Shown: piece by piece, positions 1 to 8,236 of the stretch
How positions within the stretch are numbered: the first letter of the stretch is position 1
Layout of the letters: each line of letters begins with the position of its first letter
From: an uncultured Clostridia bacterium
GTDB lineage: Bacteria; Bacillota; Clostridia; Christensenellales; Aristaeellaceae
Length of the DNA: 9,714 nt
Reading direction: 5' to 3'
Assembly: GCA_946615785.1 (NCBI GenBank)
Contig: CAMOIA010000037.1
Location: 1 to 9,714, forward strand
Notes under the pieces: generated by a model
What the model was told of the DNA's origin: nothing
Seen by the model: the letters and a program-made list of their open reading frames with translations, nothing else
The model's database searches: none
Position numbers and translations under genes: made by a program

Positions 1-1
1 T

Positions 2-205
2 GTGAAGGCCGACGTGGCCCTCTCCGCCCTCGCCGCTCAGCTCGCCTTCACCGTGCCCCAGGGCCAGTACCCCGGCGACTACTGGAGCCTTGCCACCGCG
101 CTTGGCGACGACGTGCTTGCCGGCAACTTCGACAATGCTGACGACGCCGCGCTCCTTGAAAAGCTCACCACCTTCCAGGAGACCGCCATTTCTTACTGCA
201 ACTGA
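2..205 (+). CDS. Sugar ABC transporter solute-binding protein, C-terminal fragment
   Basis: This is the 3' end of a gene that begins before the window, so the GTG at position 2 is simply an in-frame Val codon and not a start. The visible 67 residues end at TGA 203-205. They contain a short aromatic segment (QGQYPGDYW) followed by an acidic, Ala/Leu-rich helical tail. This is what the C-terminus of MalE-like CUT1 extracellular binding proteins usually looks like, where the last helices close the C-lobe. The assignment rests mainly on context: it lies directly upstream of two MalF/MalG-type permeases and an ABC ATPase, which is the standard CUT1 operon order. As a binding protein it would be a surface lipoprotein that delivers oligosaccharide to the permeases, but the signal peptide and lipobox lie outside the window. 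The substrate cannot be judged from this fragment. Confidence 0.72.
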   Translation: MKADVALSALAAQLAFTVPQGQYPGDYWSLATALGDDVLAGNFDNADDAALLEKLTTFQETAISYCN

Positions 206-213
206 TCATGCCG

Positions 214-227
214 CGCCCGCAAGGGCG
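214..227 (+). other. Small RNA hairpin with GCAA tetraloop
   Basis: CGCCC (214-218) pairs with GGGCG (223-227) around a GCAA loop, which is a GNRA-type tetraloop. It begins 8 nt after the stop codon of the binding-protein gene and 7 nt before a larger terminator-like hairpin. The five G-C pairs can be seen directly. A role in stabilising the 3' end of the upstream transcript is inference. Confidence 0.45.
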
Positions 228-234
228 AGGTGAT

Positions 235-267
235 GGGCTGAGGGGATAACCCCCAGCCCTTTTCTTT
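235..267 (+). terminator. Terminator-like hairpin (probable intra-operon attenuator)
   Basis: GGGCTG and GGGG (235-240, 242-245) pair with CCCC and CAGCCC (250-253, 254-259). This makes ten base pairs with a single bulged A241 and an ATAA loop. The run TTTTCTTT (260-267) follows at once. The shape is that of a Rho-independent terminator. It lies between the binding-protein gene and the first permease gene, which belong to one operon. The likely effect is partial termination or protection of the 3' end of the upstream mRNA, giving more binding protein than permease. The structure is seen; the read-through fraction is unknown. Confidence 0.7.
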
Positions 268-307
268 GAAATCTGATCTCCGCACAGCGGAAAGAAAGGG
301 TGAGGGT

Positions 308-1789
308 ATGACAGATCTGGAGTATCTCTCATATTCCAAATGGAAAAAACTGCTGGTGCGCACCGGCAATTTTTTCACATCGCTTCCCGGCAAATGCGGG
401 AACGGTTTGAAGAAGCTGGGCCTGAAGGTTCTGAACTTCTTCATGAACCTGTTTACGTCCCTGAAAGGCCTTGTGACCACCTTTATAAACGGCGACTGGA
501 AAACCAGGCTTTCCTACCTTGTGATGGGCTTTGGCTCCTGCGCGCGCGGGCAATGGGGCCGCGGCATCCTGTTTTTCCTGTTTCAGACGGTTTTCAACCT
601 CTACATGGTCAATTTCGGCGTCGCCTACCTTTCAAAGCTCAATACCCTCGGCGTCGTTGAAACCTACAAAGAGGGCCGCAGAACCGTTTACGGCGACAAC
701 AGCTTCCTGATCCTGCTCTACGGCATCCTGACGCTCTTTTTCATCCTTGCCTTTCTCTATACCTGGTACCTCAACATCAAGCAGAACCGGATCAGCGAGG
801 AAATTTTAAAGAGCGGCAAAAAGCTCAAGACCGCAAAGGACGACCTGAAGAGCCTTGCGGACGAACAGTTCCACAAGACCCTGCTCGCCCTGCCGACCCT
901 GGGCGTGACGGCCTTTACGATCCTGCCGATCCTGTTTATGATCCTGGTCGCGTTCACCAATTTCGACGCGACCCACCAGCCGCCAAGCAAGCTGTTTACC
1001 TGGGTCGGGTGGGACAACTTCCGCCAGCTTCTGTCCAGCGACAACGCAAGCTACGGCGGAACCTTCGGGCAGGTGCTGCTCTGGACGCTCATCTGGGCGT
1101 TCTTCGCCACCTTCCTGAACTATTTCCTTGGCATGCTCGTGGCCATCATGATCAACAAAAAGGGCATCAAGCTCAAAAAGGTCTGGCGCACGATCCTGGT
1201 CATGACGATCGCCATCCCGCAGTTCGTTTCCCTGCTCTACGTCTCCAAGATGTTCGCGGCGGACGGGCTGATCAACGGGTATCTGATGCGCTGGGGCTGG
1301 ATCACCGAGCCGCTTCCCTTCTGGACCGATCCGATCTGGGCCAGGGTCACCATCATCGTGATCAACGTCTGGATCGGCATCCCCTATCTCATGCTGATCG
1401 CGACCGGCATTCTGATGAACATCCCGGCGGACCTGTATGAAAGCGCGCGCATCGACGGCGCGAACGCCTTCCAGATGTATAAGCGCATCACCCTTCCGTA
1501 CATGCTCTTTGTCACGGGCCCCTATCTTCTGACCTCGTTCACCGGGAACATCAACAATTTCAACGTCATCTACCTCCTGTCCGGCGGCAAGCCGCTCTCC
1601 ATGAACCTGTCCGGCAACGCCGGCTACACCGACCTTCTGATCACCTGGCTGTACAAGATGACCGTCAACGACACCAACTACAAATTGGCCGCCGTTATCG
1701 GCATCCTCGTCTTCGTGGTCACGGCCGTCATCAACCTGATCGTCTACAATATGATCCCATCGGTCAAAAATGAGGAGGATTTCCAGTAA
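308..1789 (+). CDS. Sugar ABC transporter permease, MalF type (CUT1)
   Basis: One of two membrane subunits of a CUT1 oligosaccharide importer, 493 residues. The conserved EAA loop that docks on the ATPase is visible at residues 378-398 (ESARIDGA, then KRITLP). Core membrane helices lie near residues 191-216, 255-282, 295-318, 346-370, 396-412 and 460-481. Before this core there is an N-terminal extension of about 190 residues: an amphipathic, Lys-rich stretch (about 1-65), then two hydrophobic segments (about 86-104 and 132-155). The extra N-terminal helices recall MalF, which is also longer than most partner permeases. I chose ATG 308 because AAGGG (296-300) and GGTGAGGG lie just upstream. 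An in-frame TTG at 266 falls in the T-tract of the preceding hairpin and is unlikely. The stop TAA overlaps the ATG of the next permease (TAATG), which implies translational coupling. The substrate is unproven: maltodextrin or galacto-oligosaccharide are both possible. Confidence 0.92.
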   Translation: MTDLEYLSYSKWKKLLVRTGNFFTSLPGKCGNGLKKLGLKVLNFFMNLFTSLKGLVTTFINGDWKTRLSYLVMGFGSCARGQWGRGILFFLFQTVFNLYMVNFGVAYLSKLNTLGVVETYKEGRRTVYGDNSFLILLYGILTLFFILAFLYTWYLNIKQNRISEEILKSGKKLKTAKDDLKSLADEQFHKTLLALPTLGVTAFTILPILFMILVAFTNFDATHQPPSKLFTWVGWDNFRQLLSSDNASYGGTFGQVLLWTLIWAFFATFLNYFLGMLVAIMINKKGIKLKKVWRTILVMTIAIPQFVSLLYVSKMFAADGLINGYLMRWGWITEPLPFWTDPIWARVTIIVINVWIGIPYLMLIATGILMNIPADLYESARIDGANAFQMYKRITLPYMLFVTGPYLLTSFTGNINNFNVIYLLSGGKPLSMNLSGNAGYTDLLITWLYKMTVNDTNYKLAAVIGILVFVVTAVINLIVYNMIPSVKNEEDFQ

Positions 1790-3129
1790 TGCGTACGAAA
1801 GCTTCCATACCTGAGGCCGGGATGGGCGGTCAGACCAGGACCCGGTCCAAGGCGGGACATGAAAAACGGGTGAACGGGGGCATTTACGCGCTGCTCGTCA
1901 TCATGAGCGTCATCTGGCTTGCGCCCTTCGTGTTCCTCATTTTCCAGTCCTTCCGCTCCTATCTTACCGAAACCGGCGGCATGGTGGATTATCTGCTTCC
2001 CAAAAACGGCTGGTCGCTGGACAATTACGCCTTCCTTTTTGAGGGCAGCGATTTCTTCTCCTGGTGGGGGAGCACCCTGCTTGCCTCCATCGTTCTGGGC
2101 GCCCTGCAGATGGGCATCCTCGCCCTGATCAAACGGGAAGTAAACAAACGCGACGCCTCCGAAGGGAAAACGCAGTACCTTTTCCTCGCATTGTCGCTGC
2201 TTGTTGTGTTCGTTCTCTCCGCCGCCGCCTGCGTCATCCTGCACGGCAAGCCCGACAGCCTGATCCTTTCCGCGCTCCCGGCGCTCGTTCTGTACATGGC
2301 GGCGGGATACGTCGCGGGCCGCTTCTACCTGAAACAGGATTCCAGGCTCCTTCAGTCCATTCCCGGCTATCCCGTGGAAACGCCGCTTGACAAGGCCAAG
2401 AAGATCGGCGGCCTCGGGGCGCTCTATGCCGGCGTCATCGCGATCGTCATGTGCATCATCAAGCCCATGAACGCCTCGCAGTACCTCATCTGGTACGGCA
2501 ACACGCTCACCATCGCGCTCTTTGTCGCGGTCATCCAGACCGTCATCGTGCTTTCCGTCAGCTATGCGCTCTCGCGCATCCGCTTCAAGGGCAGAAAGCT
2601 CATCATGAACGTGGTGCTGATCCTTGGCATGTTCCCGGGCTTCCTCACCATGATCACGCTTTACTTCCTGCTAAAGCAGCTGGGGCTCACGCAGGAGGGC
2701 GCCGTGCCCGGCCTGATCCTCATCTACTGCGCTTCCTCCGGCATGGGCTACTACATCTCCAAGGGCTTTTTCGACACCATTCCGAAATCCCTGGACGAAT
2801 CGGCCCGCATCGACGGCGCCACAAGGCTGCAGGTGTTCTACAAGATCATCATGCCCCTTGCCAAGCCCATCGTCATTTACACCATCCTGATGGCGTTCAT
2901 GGCCCCCTGGGGCGACTTCGTTTTCGCGTCCTACGTGGCCTTTGGCAAATCCAACAGCTACAACGTGGCCGTGGGTCTCTACCGCTGGGTGAATGTGAAC
3001 GACTATCAGGGTTATTTCACCCGGTTCTGCGCGGGCGGCGTGCTGGTGGCCCTGCCCATCACCATCCTGTTCCTGTGCCTGCAGAAGTACTACGTTGAAG
3101 GTGTTACCGGCGGCGCCGTCAAAGGCTGA
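1789..3129 (+). CDS. Sugar ABC transporter permease, MalG type (CUT1), with a large helix-rich insertion
   Basis: Second membrane subunit of the importer, 446 residues, whereas MalG-family proteins are usually about 270-300. The EAA loop is at residues 337-357 (ESARIDGA, then KIIMPL), and the C-terminal half is typical for the family. The first core helix is about 32-53. It is followed by the usual external segment (NGWSLDNYAFLF), which in the family leads straight into helix 2. Here, about 143 residues (94-236) come between, before the canonical helix 2 at about 238-260. The insert has hydrophobic segments near 95-114, 129-151, 158-177 and 207-225. Removing it leaves about 303 residues. The start ATG 1789 overlaps the preceding stop, with AGGAGG at 1773-1778 and a 10-nt spacer. 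The N-terminal 30 residues are hydrophilic and basic, probably cytoplasmic. The reading frame is intact throughout, so this is not a frameshift artefact. Confidence 0.92.
   Translation: MRTKASIPEAGMGGQTRTRSKAGHEKRVNGGIYALLVIMSVIWLAPFVFLIFQSFRSYLTETGGMVDYLLPKNGWSLDNYAFLFEGSDFFSWWGSTLLASIVLGALQMGILALIKREVNKRDASEGKTQYLFLALSLLVVFVLSAAACVILHGKPDSLILSALPALVLYMAAGYVAGRFYLKQDSRLLQSIPGYPVETPLDKAKKIGGLGALYAGVIAIVMCIIKPMNASQYLIWYGNTLTIALFVAVIQTVIVLSVSYALSRIRFKGRKLIMNVVLILGMFPGFLTMITLYFLLKQLGLTQEGAVPGLILIYCASSGMGYYISKGFFDTIPKSLDESARIDGATRLQVFYKIIMPLAKPIVIYTILMAFMAPWGDFVFASYVAFGKSNSYNVAVGLYRWVNVNDYQGYFTRFCAGGVLVALPITILFLCLQKYYVEGVTGGAVKG
2068..2496 (+). other. Four-helix insertion within the MalG-type permease
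   Basis: This segment encodes residues 94-236 of the permease. It is flanked by two similar stretches, FFSWWGSTL (residues 89-97) and YLIWYGNTL (232-240). A Gln and an Ile then recur at the same 143-residue offset (Q107/Q250, I110/I253). The Arg/Lys-rich loops (about 115-127 and 178-206) fall on the cytoplasmic side if the four hydrophobic segments alternate across the membrane. This obeys the positive-inside rule and keeps the topology of the rest of the protein. An even number of inserted helices, possibly begun by a duplication of helix 2, is inference. Confidence 0.6.
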
Positions 3130-3149
3130 TTTGAGGAGGAGGTAAGAAT

Positions 3150-4271
<1,122 letters not shown>

Positions 4272-4288
4272 CCCTTAGCCATTCGTCC

Positions 4289-4316
4289 CGCCCGCGCAGT
4301 GCGCGGGCGTTTTTTT
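4289..4316 (+). terminator. Rho-independent terminator of the transporter operon
   Basis: CGCCCGCGC (4289-4297) pairs perfectly with GCGCGGGCG (4301-4309) around a 3-nt AGT loop and is followed by seven T (4310-4316). It lies 17 bp after the ATPase stop codon. It separates the transporter operon from the lacZ-type gene, which therefore needs its own promoter. Confidence 0.93.
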
Positions 4317-4318
4317 GC

Positions 4319-4347
4319 TTGTTCCCGTCCCTGCGGTATGGTAAAAT
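4319..4347 (+). promoter_or_regulatory. Probable housekeeping promoter for the beta-galactosidase gene
   Basis: TTGTTC (4319-4324) and TAAAAT (4342-4347) are separated by exactly 17 bp. TG at 4339-4340 sits one base before the -10 box, giving an extended -10. The -35 match is only partial (TTG conserved). The site begins immediately after the terminator's T-tract. It predicts a transcript start near 4354 and a leader of about 73 nt before ATG 4427. This is inferred from the sequence pattern alone. Confidence 0.6.
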
Positions 4348-4358
4348 AACGGCAGATG

Positions 4359-4391
4359 CGGAAACGCGGAATGAAGCGGCGGCGTTTTCCG
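4359..4391 (+). promoter_or_regulatory. Inverted repeat in the lacZ leader, candidate operator or leader hairpin
   Basis: CGGAAACGC (4359-4367) is complementary to GCGTTTTCCG (4382-4391), giving nine pairs with one bulged T (4385) and a 14-nt loop. It starts a few bases after the predicted transcript start. The AAACGC and GCGTTTTC half-sites resemble those of LacI/CcpA-family operators, but the two halves are spaced too far apart for one classic operator. It could equally act as an RNA hairpin. A second small stem (GCCGG 4400-4404 with CCGGC 4412-4416) abuts the ribosome binding site. Confidence 0.4.
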
Positions 4392-4426
4392 ATCCATAGG
4401 CCGGGGCCGCACCGGCAGGGGCACTT

Positions 4427-7400
4427 ATGAAACTGACGGAATACCAGGATCTGTTTTATACCGCCTACAGGCGGCTTCCCATGCGCACAACCATCATTCC
4501 CTATGAAACGCCCGCGCAGGCGCTTTCCGGCGTGCGCGCGTCCTCCCGCTTTGCGCTTCTTTTAAACGGCGCCTGGGATTTTTGCATGACGCGCGCAGAC
4601 AAACTCGGGGAAAGCCCATGGGATCAGACCTTTACGGAAACCATCCAGGTGCCCGGAACCTGGCAGACGCAGGGGTACGGCATCCTGCAATACACCAACG
4701 TGCGCTTTCCCATTCCCTATGAACCGCCCTATGTGCCGGACGACACGGACGTGGGCGTGTACCGCAGGGTGTTCTCCCTGCCGGATTCCTTTGCCGGACG
4801 CGAAAACATTCTGCGCGTGGAAGGCGCGTCGAGCTGCTATTATCTGTTTGTGAACGGCGAATACTGCGGCTTCACCAAAGGGCCGCACATCCCCGCAGAA
4901 TTTGACGTGAGCCGTGCGCTTCGCGCGGGCGAAAACACCGTGACGCTCGTCGTGTTCCGCTACAGCGACGGCACCTACCTTGAAGATCAGGATATGTTCC
5001 GCCTGAACGGCGTCTTCAGGGACGTGCTGCTGCTTTCCTTCGACAAAGCGCGCATTCTGGACGTGCGCGTGCAGGCGGACTGGGACCACGAAGCCTGTGA
5101 GGGCGTTCTTTCGGCGGAAGCGGACGTGCGGGACGAAAAGGAGATCCGCGTCCGCCTGCTGGACGAGGAAGACGGGCGCGTGCTGCTTGAAAAACCGCTC
5201 CATGTGCACAAAGGCACGGCGACGCTTTCCGAGCGCATCCCCGCCGTGCGCCCCTGGAGCGCGGAGGACCCGAAGCGCTACGCCCTGCTCTTTGAAATCG
5301 ACGGGCAGGCCGAATGCGTCCGCACGGGCTTTCGGACCGTGAAAATCGAGGGAAACGTGTTCACCGTGAACGGCGTGCCCGTGAAGCTCAAGGGCGTCAA
5401 CCGGCACGATACGCACCCGGAGCTCGGGTATTTCACGCCCGTGGAGCACATGCGGCGCGACCTTATGCTGATGAAACGCCACAACATTGACACCGTGCGC
5501 ACCAGCCATTACCCGAACGACCCGCGCCTTCTGGACCTGTGCGACGAGCTGGGGCTGTATGTGGTGGACGAGTGCGACCTGGAATGCCACGGCGTCACGC
5601 GCTTTGAAAGCTATAATTATATCGCGGACGACAGCCGGTGGGAGCGGCAGTTTGTCGACCGCGCGCAGCGCCTTGTGATGCGCGACCGCAACCACCCCTG
5701 CATCGTGATGTGGTCGCTCGGGAACGAAGCCGGGTACGGCTGCAATTCCCGCGCGGAGGCCGCCGCGATGCGCGCGCTGGACAGGAGCCGGCCCATTCAC
5801 TACGAACGGGACGACGATATGGACACCGTGGACGTGTTCAGCCGCATGTACGCCTCCATCCCGGAAATGGAGGCCTATGCCGCTTCCAAACCGCGCATGC
5901 CTTTCTTCCAGTGCGAATACTGCCACGCCATGGGGCAGGGGCCCGGCAACCTGGAGGACTACTGGCAGGTGATCTACAGGCACCCCTGCATGATGGGCGG
6001 GTGCGTCTGGGAATGGGCGGATCACGCGTTTTTGAAGACCGACGAAAACGGCAGGGCCTATTACGGCTACGGCGGTGATTTCGGCGACCGCGTCAACGAC
6101 GGCAATTTCTGCGTGGACGCGCTGACGCTGCCGGACCGGACGCCGCATTCGGGCCTTCTGGAGCTCGCGCACGTCCTGCGGCCCGTCCGGGCGGAGCTCG
6201 TTTCCGCTGACGCGGGCGCGCTGCGCGTGCGCCTTCATAACCTGCACGCCTTCACCGATCTTTCCGCCTATACCCTGCACTACACCTTCCGCGAGGGCAA
6301 AAAAGCGCTCGCAAGCGGCGAAATGACCGTAAAGCTCAGGCCGCTTTCCGCAAAGACCCTTACCTTTGCCGTGCCGGCATATGAAGGCGCGGCCACGCTC
6401 GACCTGCGCTTTGAGCGCAAAACCGCCTGCGCATACATGGAGGCCGGGGAAACCGTCTGCCGCGACCAGGTGATCCTGCCCGAAAAGCGCATTCTTTCCG
6501 CCGCCCTGTCTCCGCTGCCCGTGCTTGGCAAATGGCAGGCCGAAAAAACAGACGGCACGATCGTGATGGCCCTTTCCGACACGCGCATCGTTTTCGACCG
6601 CCGCGGGCTTTTGTCCCTTGCCAAGGGCGGCGTCGAACGCCTGCAGAGCGGCGTGCGCGTGAACCTCTGGCGCGCGCCGACCGACAACGACCACCCCAGG
6701 GCCGAGAAGCAGTGGCGCCATCTGGACCTGGACGCGCTGTTTGAGCGGAACACGATGTTCGATTATACCCTTACGGACGACGGCAGGGCGAGCGTGCTCA
6801 TTGAGAACACCATGGCCGCCGCAGGCTTCCCGCCCATCCTTTCCGTCAGGCAGATCTGGGACCTGGATACGGACGGCACCGCCATGCTGACCGCCGTTTT
6901 CTCGCCTATCAAAAAAGACCTGCCCTACCTCCCGCGCATCGGATTCCGCTTTTCCATGCCCGCTGCCTTCGATACCCTTTGCTGGCACGGGCGGGGCCCG
7001 CAGGAAAATTACCCGGACAAAAAAACCGGCGCGCTGCTCGGCGTTTACCGCATGAAGACAATGGACACCTTCGCGACCTACGTCTATCCGCAGGAAAACG
7101 GCAGCCACGAGGACGTGCTCGCGGGCGCGGTGCTTGACAGCGCCGGACGCGGACTGATGATCGCCTCGCTCTTCGAAGAACGCTTTTCCATGACCGCGCG
7201 ACCCTGCACCCAGGAAAACCTGACCGAAGCGAAGCACACGAACGACCTGGTTTTCGGCGGGCAGACCGAGGTGTGCTTTGACGCGAAGATGGGGCCGCTC
7301 GGCACCAATTCCTGCGGCCCGGAGCCGCTCGAAAAGGATCGGGTCCTTCTGAAAGACCGCATGGTCTGTCATTTCCGCCTGATGCCGCTCGACGAACAAA

Positions 7401-7444
7401 ACGCGGCCTTCGCTGAAGCGGAAAAGCTGCTTCGCGGCAAATAA
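4427..7444 (+). CDS. lacZ: Beta-galactosidase, glycoside hydrolase family 2 (LacZ type)
   Basis: Hydrolyses terminal beta-galactosides such as lactose by a retaining mechanism. It is 1005 residues, close to the roughly 1020 of E. coli LacZ, and has the same domain order: sugar-binding jelly roll (about 40-205), Ig-like domain (207-303), TIM barrel (305-600), linker domain, then the C-terminal small-chain domain (about 715-1000, with NLWRAPTDND and GPQENYPD). Catalytic residues are visible: acid/base Glu434 in LGNEAGYG and nucleophile Glu497 in CEYCHAMG. GVNRHDTHP, RTSHYPNDP and the Mg-binding Glu386 and His388 (ECHG) are also present. The usual N of CEYxHAMGN is Gln503 here. No signal peptide is seen, so the enzyme is cytoplasmic. 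ATG 4427 has AGGGG (4417-4421) five bases upstream. It follows its own promoter and has no terminator behind it. The adjacent transporter may supply its substrate. True natural specificity (lactose versus galacto-oligosaccharides) cannot be told from sequence. Confidence 0.96.
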   Translation: MKLTEYQDLFYTAYRRLPMRTTIIPYETPAQALSGVRASSRFALLLNGAWDFCMTRADKLGESPWDQTFTETIQVPGTWQTQGYGILQYTNVRFPIPYEPPYVPDDTDVGVYRRVFSLPDSFAGRENILRVEGASSCYYLFVNGEYCGFTKGPHIPAEFDVSRALRAGENTVTLVVFRYSDGTYLEDQDMFRLNGVFRDVLLLSFDKARILDVRVQADWDHEACEGVLSAEADVRDEKEIRVRLLDEEDGRVLLEKPLHVHKGTATLSERIPAVRPWSAEDPKRYALLFEIDGQAECVRTGFRTVKIEGNVFTVNGVPVKLKGVNRHDTHPELGYFTPVEHMRRDLMLMKRHNIDTVRTSHYPNDPRLLDLCDELGLYVVDECDLECHGVTRFESYNYIADDSRWERQFVDRAQRLVMRDRNHPCIVMWSLGNEAGYGCNSRAEAAAMRALDRSRPIHYERDDDMDTVDVFSRMYASIPEMEAYAASKPRMPFFQCEYCHAMGQGPGNLEDYWQVIYRHPCMMGGCVWEWADHAFLKTDENGRAYYGYGGDFGDRVNDGNFCVDALTLPDRTPHSGLLELAHVLRPVRAELVSADAGALRVRLHNLHAFTDLSAYTLHYTFREGKKALASGEMTVKLRPLSAKTLTFAVPAYEGAATLDLRFERKTACAYMEAGETVCRDQVILPEKRILSAALSPLPVLGKWQAEKTDGTIVMALSDTRIVFDRRGLLSLAKGGVERLQSGVRVNLWRAPTDNDHPRAEKQWRHLDLDALFERNTMFDYTLTDDGRASVLIENTMAAAGFPPILSVRQIWDLDTDGTAMLTAVFSPIKKDLPYLPRIGFRFSMPAAFDTLCWHGRGPQENYPDKKTGALLGVYRMKTMDTFATYVYPQENGSHEDVLAGAVLDSAGRGLMIASLFEERFSMTARPCTQENLTEAKHTNDLVFGGQTEVCFDAKMGPLGTNSCGPEPLEKDRVLLKDRMVCHFRLMPLDEQNAAFAEAEKLLRGK

Positions 7445-7481
7445 AATTCGATAAGGAATACAGCGACCGAAAGGAGCCGTC

Positions 7482-8225
7482 ATGACCGAACCCAAGCCCA
7501 TTCTTCGCCAGACGCCCCGCGCCGCGGCGTCCAATTTCGCCAAATCTCCCTGGCTCACCGCTTTGTGCGTCTGTCTTGCGCTCAGCGCCGGTCTCAACTT
7601 TCTCGGCGGCGCGCAGGACATCGCCGGAGGCCTTCAGGGCCTCGGCTTCGTTCCGCTCATTTTTAACCTCATGTACGCGCTCGGCGCCCTGTACCTGTTC
7701 GCAAAGCTCAACGTCCTGCGGGGCGGCATCAGCCGGGAAAAATACCACAAAGCCGGCACCGCGGCATTCTGTTTTTTCATCGTCCTCTCCGCGACCGTCT
7801 TTTTCCTCATCCTGTTTTACTACAGCAATTATTCACTGATCAGCGCCATGACCGAGGAACAGATTCAGGAGTCCGGACTCACCGCCGACGACATCGAGCA
7901 CATGTGGGCCCTTCTTCCCTACCTGATTTTTTCCGTTTCGGCAAACGTGCTCAAAACCGCGGCCGTGTTCCTCTTTTTCCGCTGCATCAGGCGCCTTGAG
8001 GGAATGTGCGGCGGCAAAAACGAGGGGACAGGCCTTTTCAGCGCCTGCAGCATCGTCGCCATCCTTGCCGCCGGCGCGGAACTGTGCCTGCTGATGATCA
8101 ACGTCCAGCTGCAGCAAAGCTTCGTCTACAGCCTTCTCAGCGCTCTTTCCAACCTGCCCGGCGTTGTGCTGTATGCCGGCACAGCCGTACTCACAAGACA
8201 GGTTTACACCGGCCTGAAAGCATAA
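7482..8225 (+). CDS. Multi-pass membrane protein of unknown function
   Basis: I do not recognise this 247-residue protein. Six hydrophobic segments are visible at about residues 22-43, 57-76, 93-116, 142-168, 187-207 and 218-237. The N-terminal 21 residues are polar and basic and probably cytoplasmic. An acidic loop with several Glu and Asp (about 122-141, including TEEQIQESG) separates helices 3 and 4. A short basic loop (RCIRRLEG) follows helix 4, on the cytoplasmic side by the positive-inside rule. I see no catalytic motif, transporter signature or ATP-binding site. ATG 7482 is supported by AAGGAG (7471-7476) five bases upstream. The gene lies 37 bp after the beta-galactosidase gene and 11 bp before dnaX. 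The dnaX ribosome binding site overlaps its stop codon, which suggests co-transcription with dnaX. A link to either galactoside use or replication is unproven. Confidence 0.82.
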   Translation: MTEPKPILRQTPRAAASNFAKSPWLTALCVCLALSAGLNFLGGAQDIAGGLQGLGFVPLIFNLMYALGALYLFAKLNVLRGGISREKYHKAGTAAFCFFIVLSATVFFLILFYYSNYSLISAMTEEQIQESGLTADDIEHMWALLPYLIFSVSANVLKTAAVFLFFRCIRRLEGMCGGKNEGTGLFSACSIVAILAAGAELCLLMINVQLQQSFVYSLLSALSNLPGVVLYAGTAVLTRQVYTGLKA

Positions 8226-8236
8226 AGGAGGCACCC

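Noticed and set aside
266..307. An earlier TTG start for the MalF-type permease
   Set aside because: The TTG lies in the T-tract of the terminator-like hairpin and has no ribosome binding site. ATG 308 has a purine-rich site at proper spacing, and the extra 14 residues look like translated leader.
2451..3098. A 215-codon plus-strand frame inside the MalG-type permease gene
   Set aside because: It is a shadow frame with a His/Arg/Pro/Ala-rich translation and no ribosome binding site. The overlapping permease frame has the conserved EAA loop and membrane helices.
4377..4390. A CcpA cre site in the lacZ leader
   Set aside because: Only the right half (GCGTTTTC) fits the cre consensus; the left half does not. 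I kept it only as part of the inverted repeat.
7445..7481. A promoter or terminator between lacZ and the membrane protein gene
   Set aside because: The 37 bases contain a ribosome binding site but no hairpin with a T-tract and no convincing -35/-10 pair.
4562..7621. A 1019-codon open frame on the minus strand, opposite the beta-galactosidase gene
   Set aside because: Its codons lie in exact register with the sense codons, so it is open simply because the sense gene avoids TTA, CTA and TCA, which are rare in this G+C-rich genome. Its translation is low-complexity, rich in His, Ala, Val and Gly, with no recognisable domain, while the sense strand encodes a complete LacZ.
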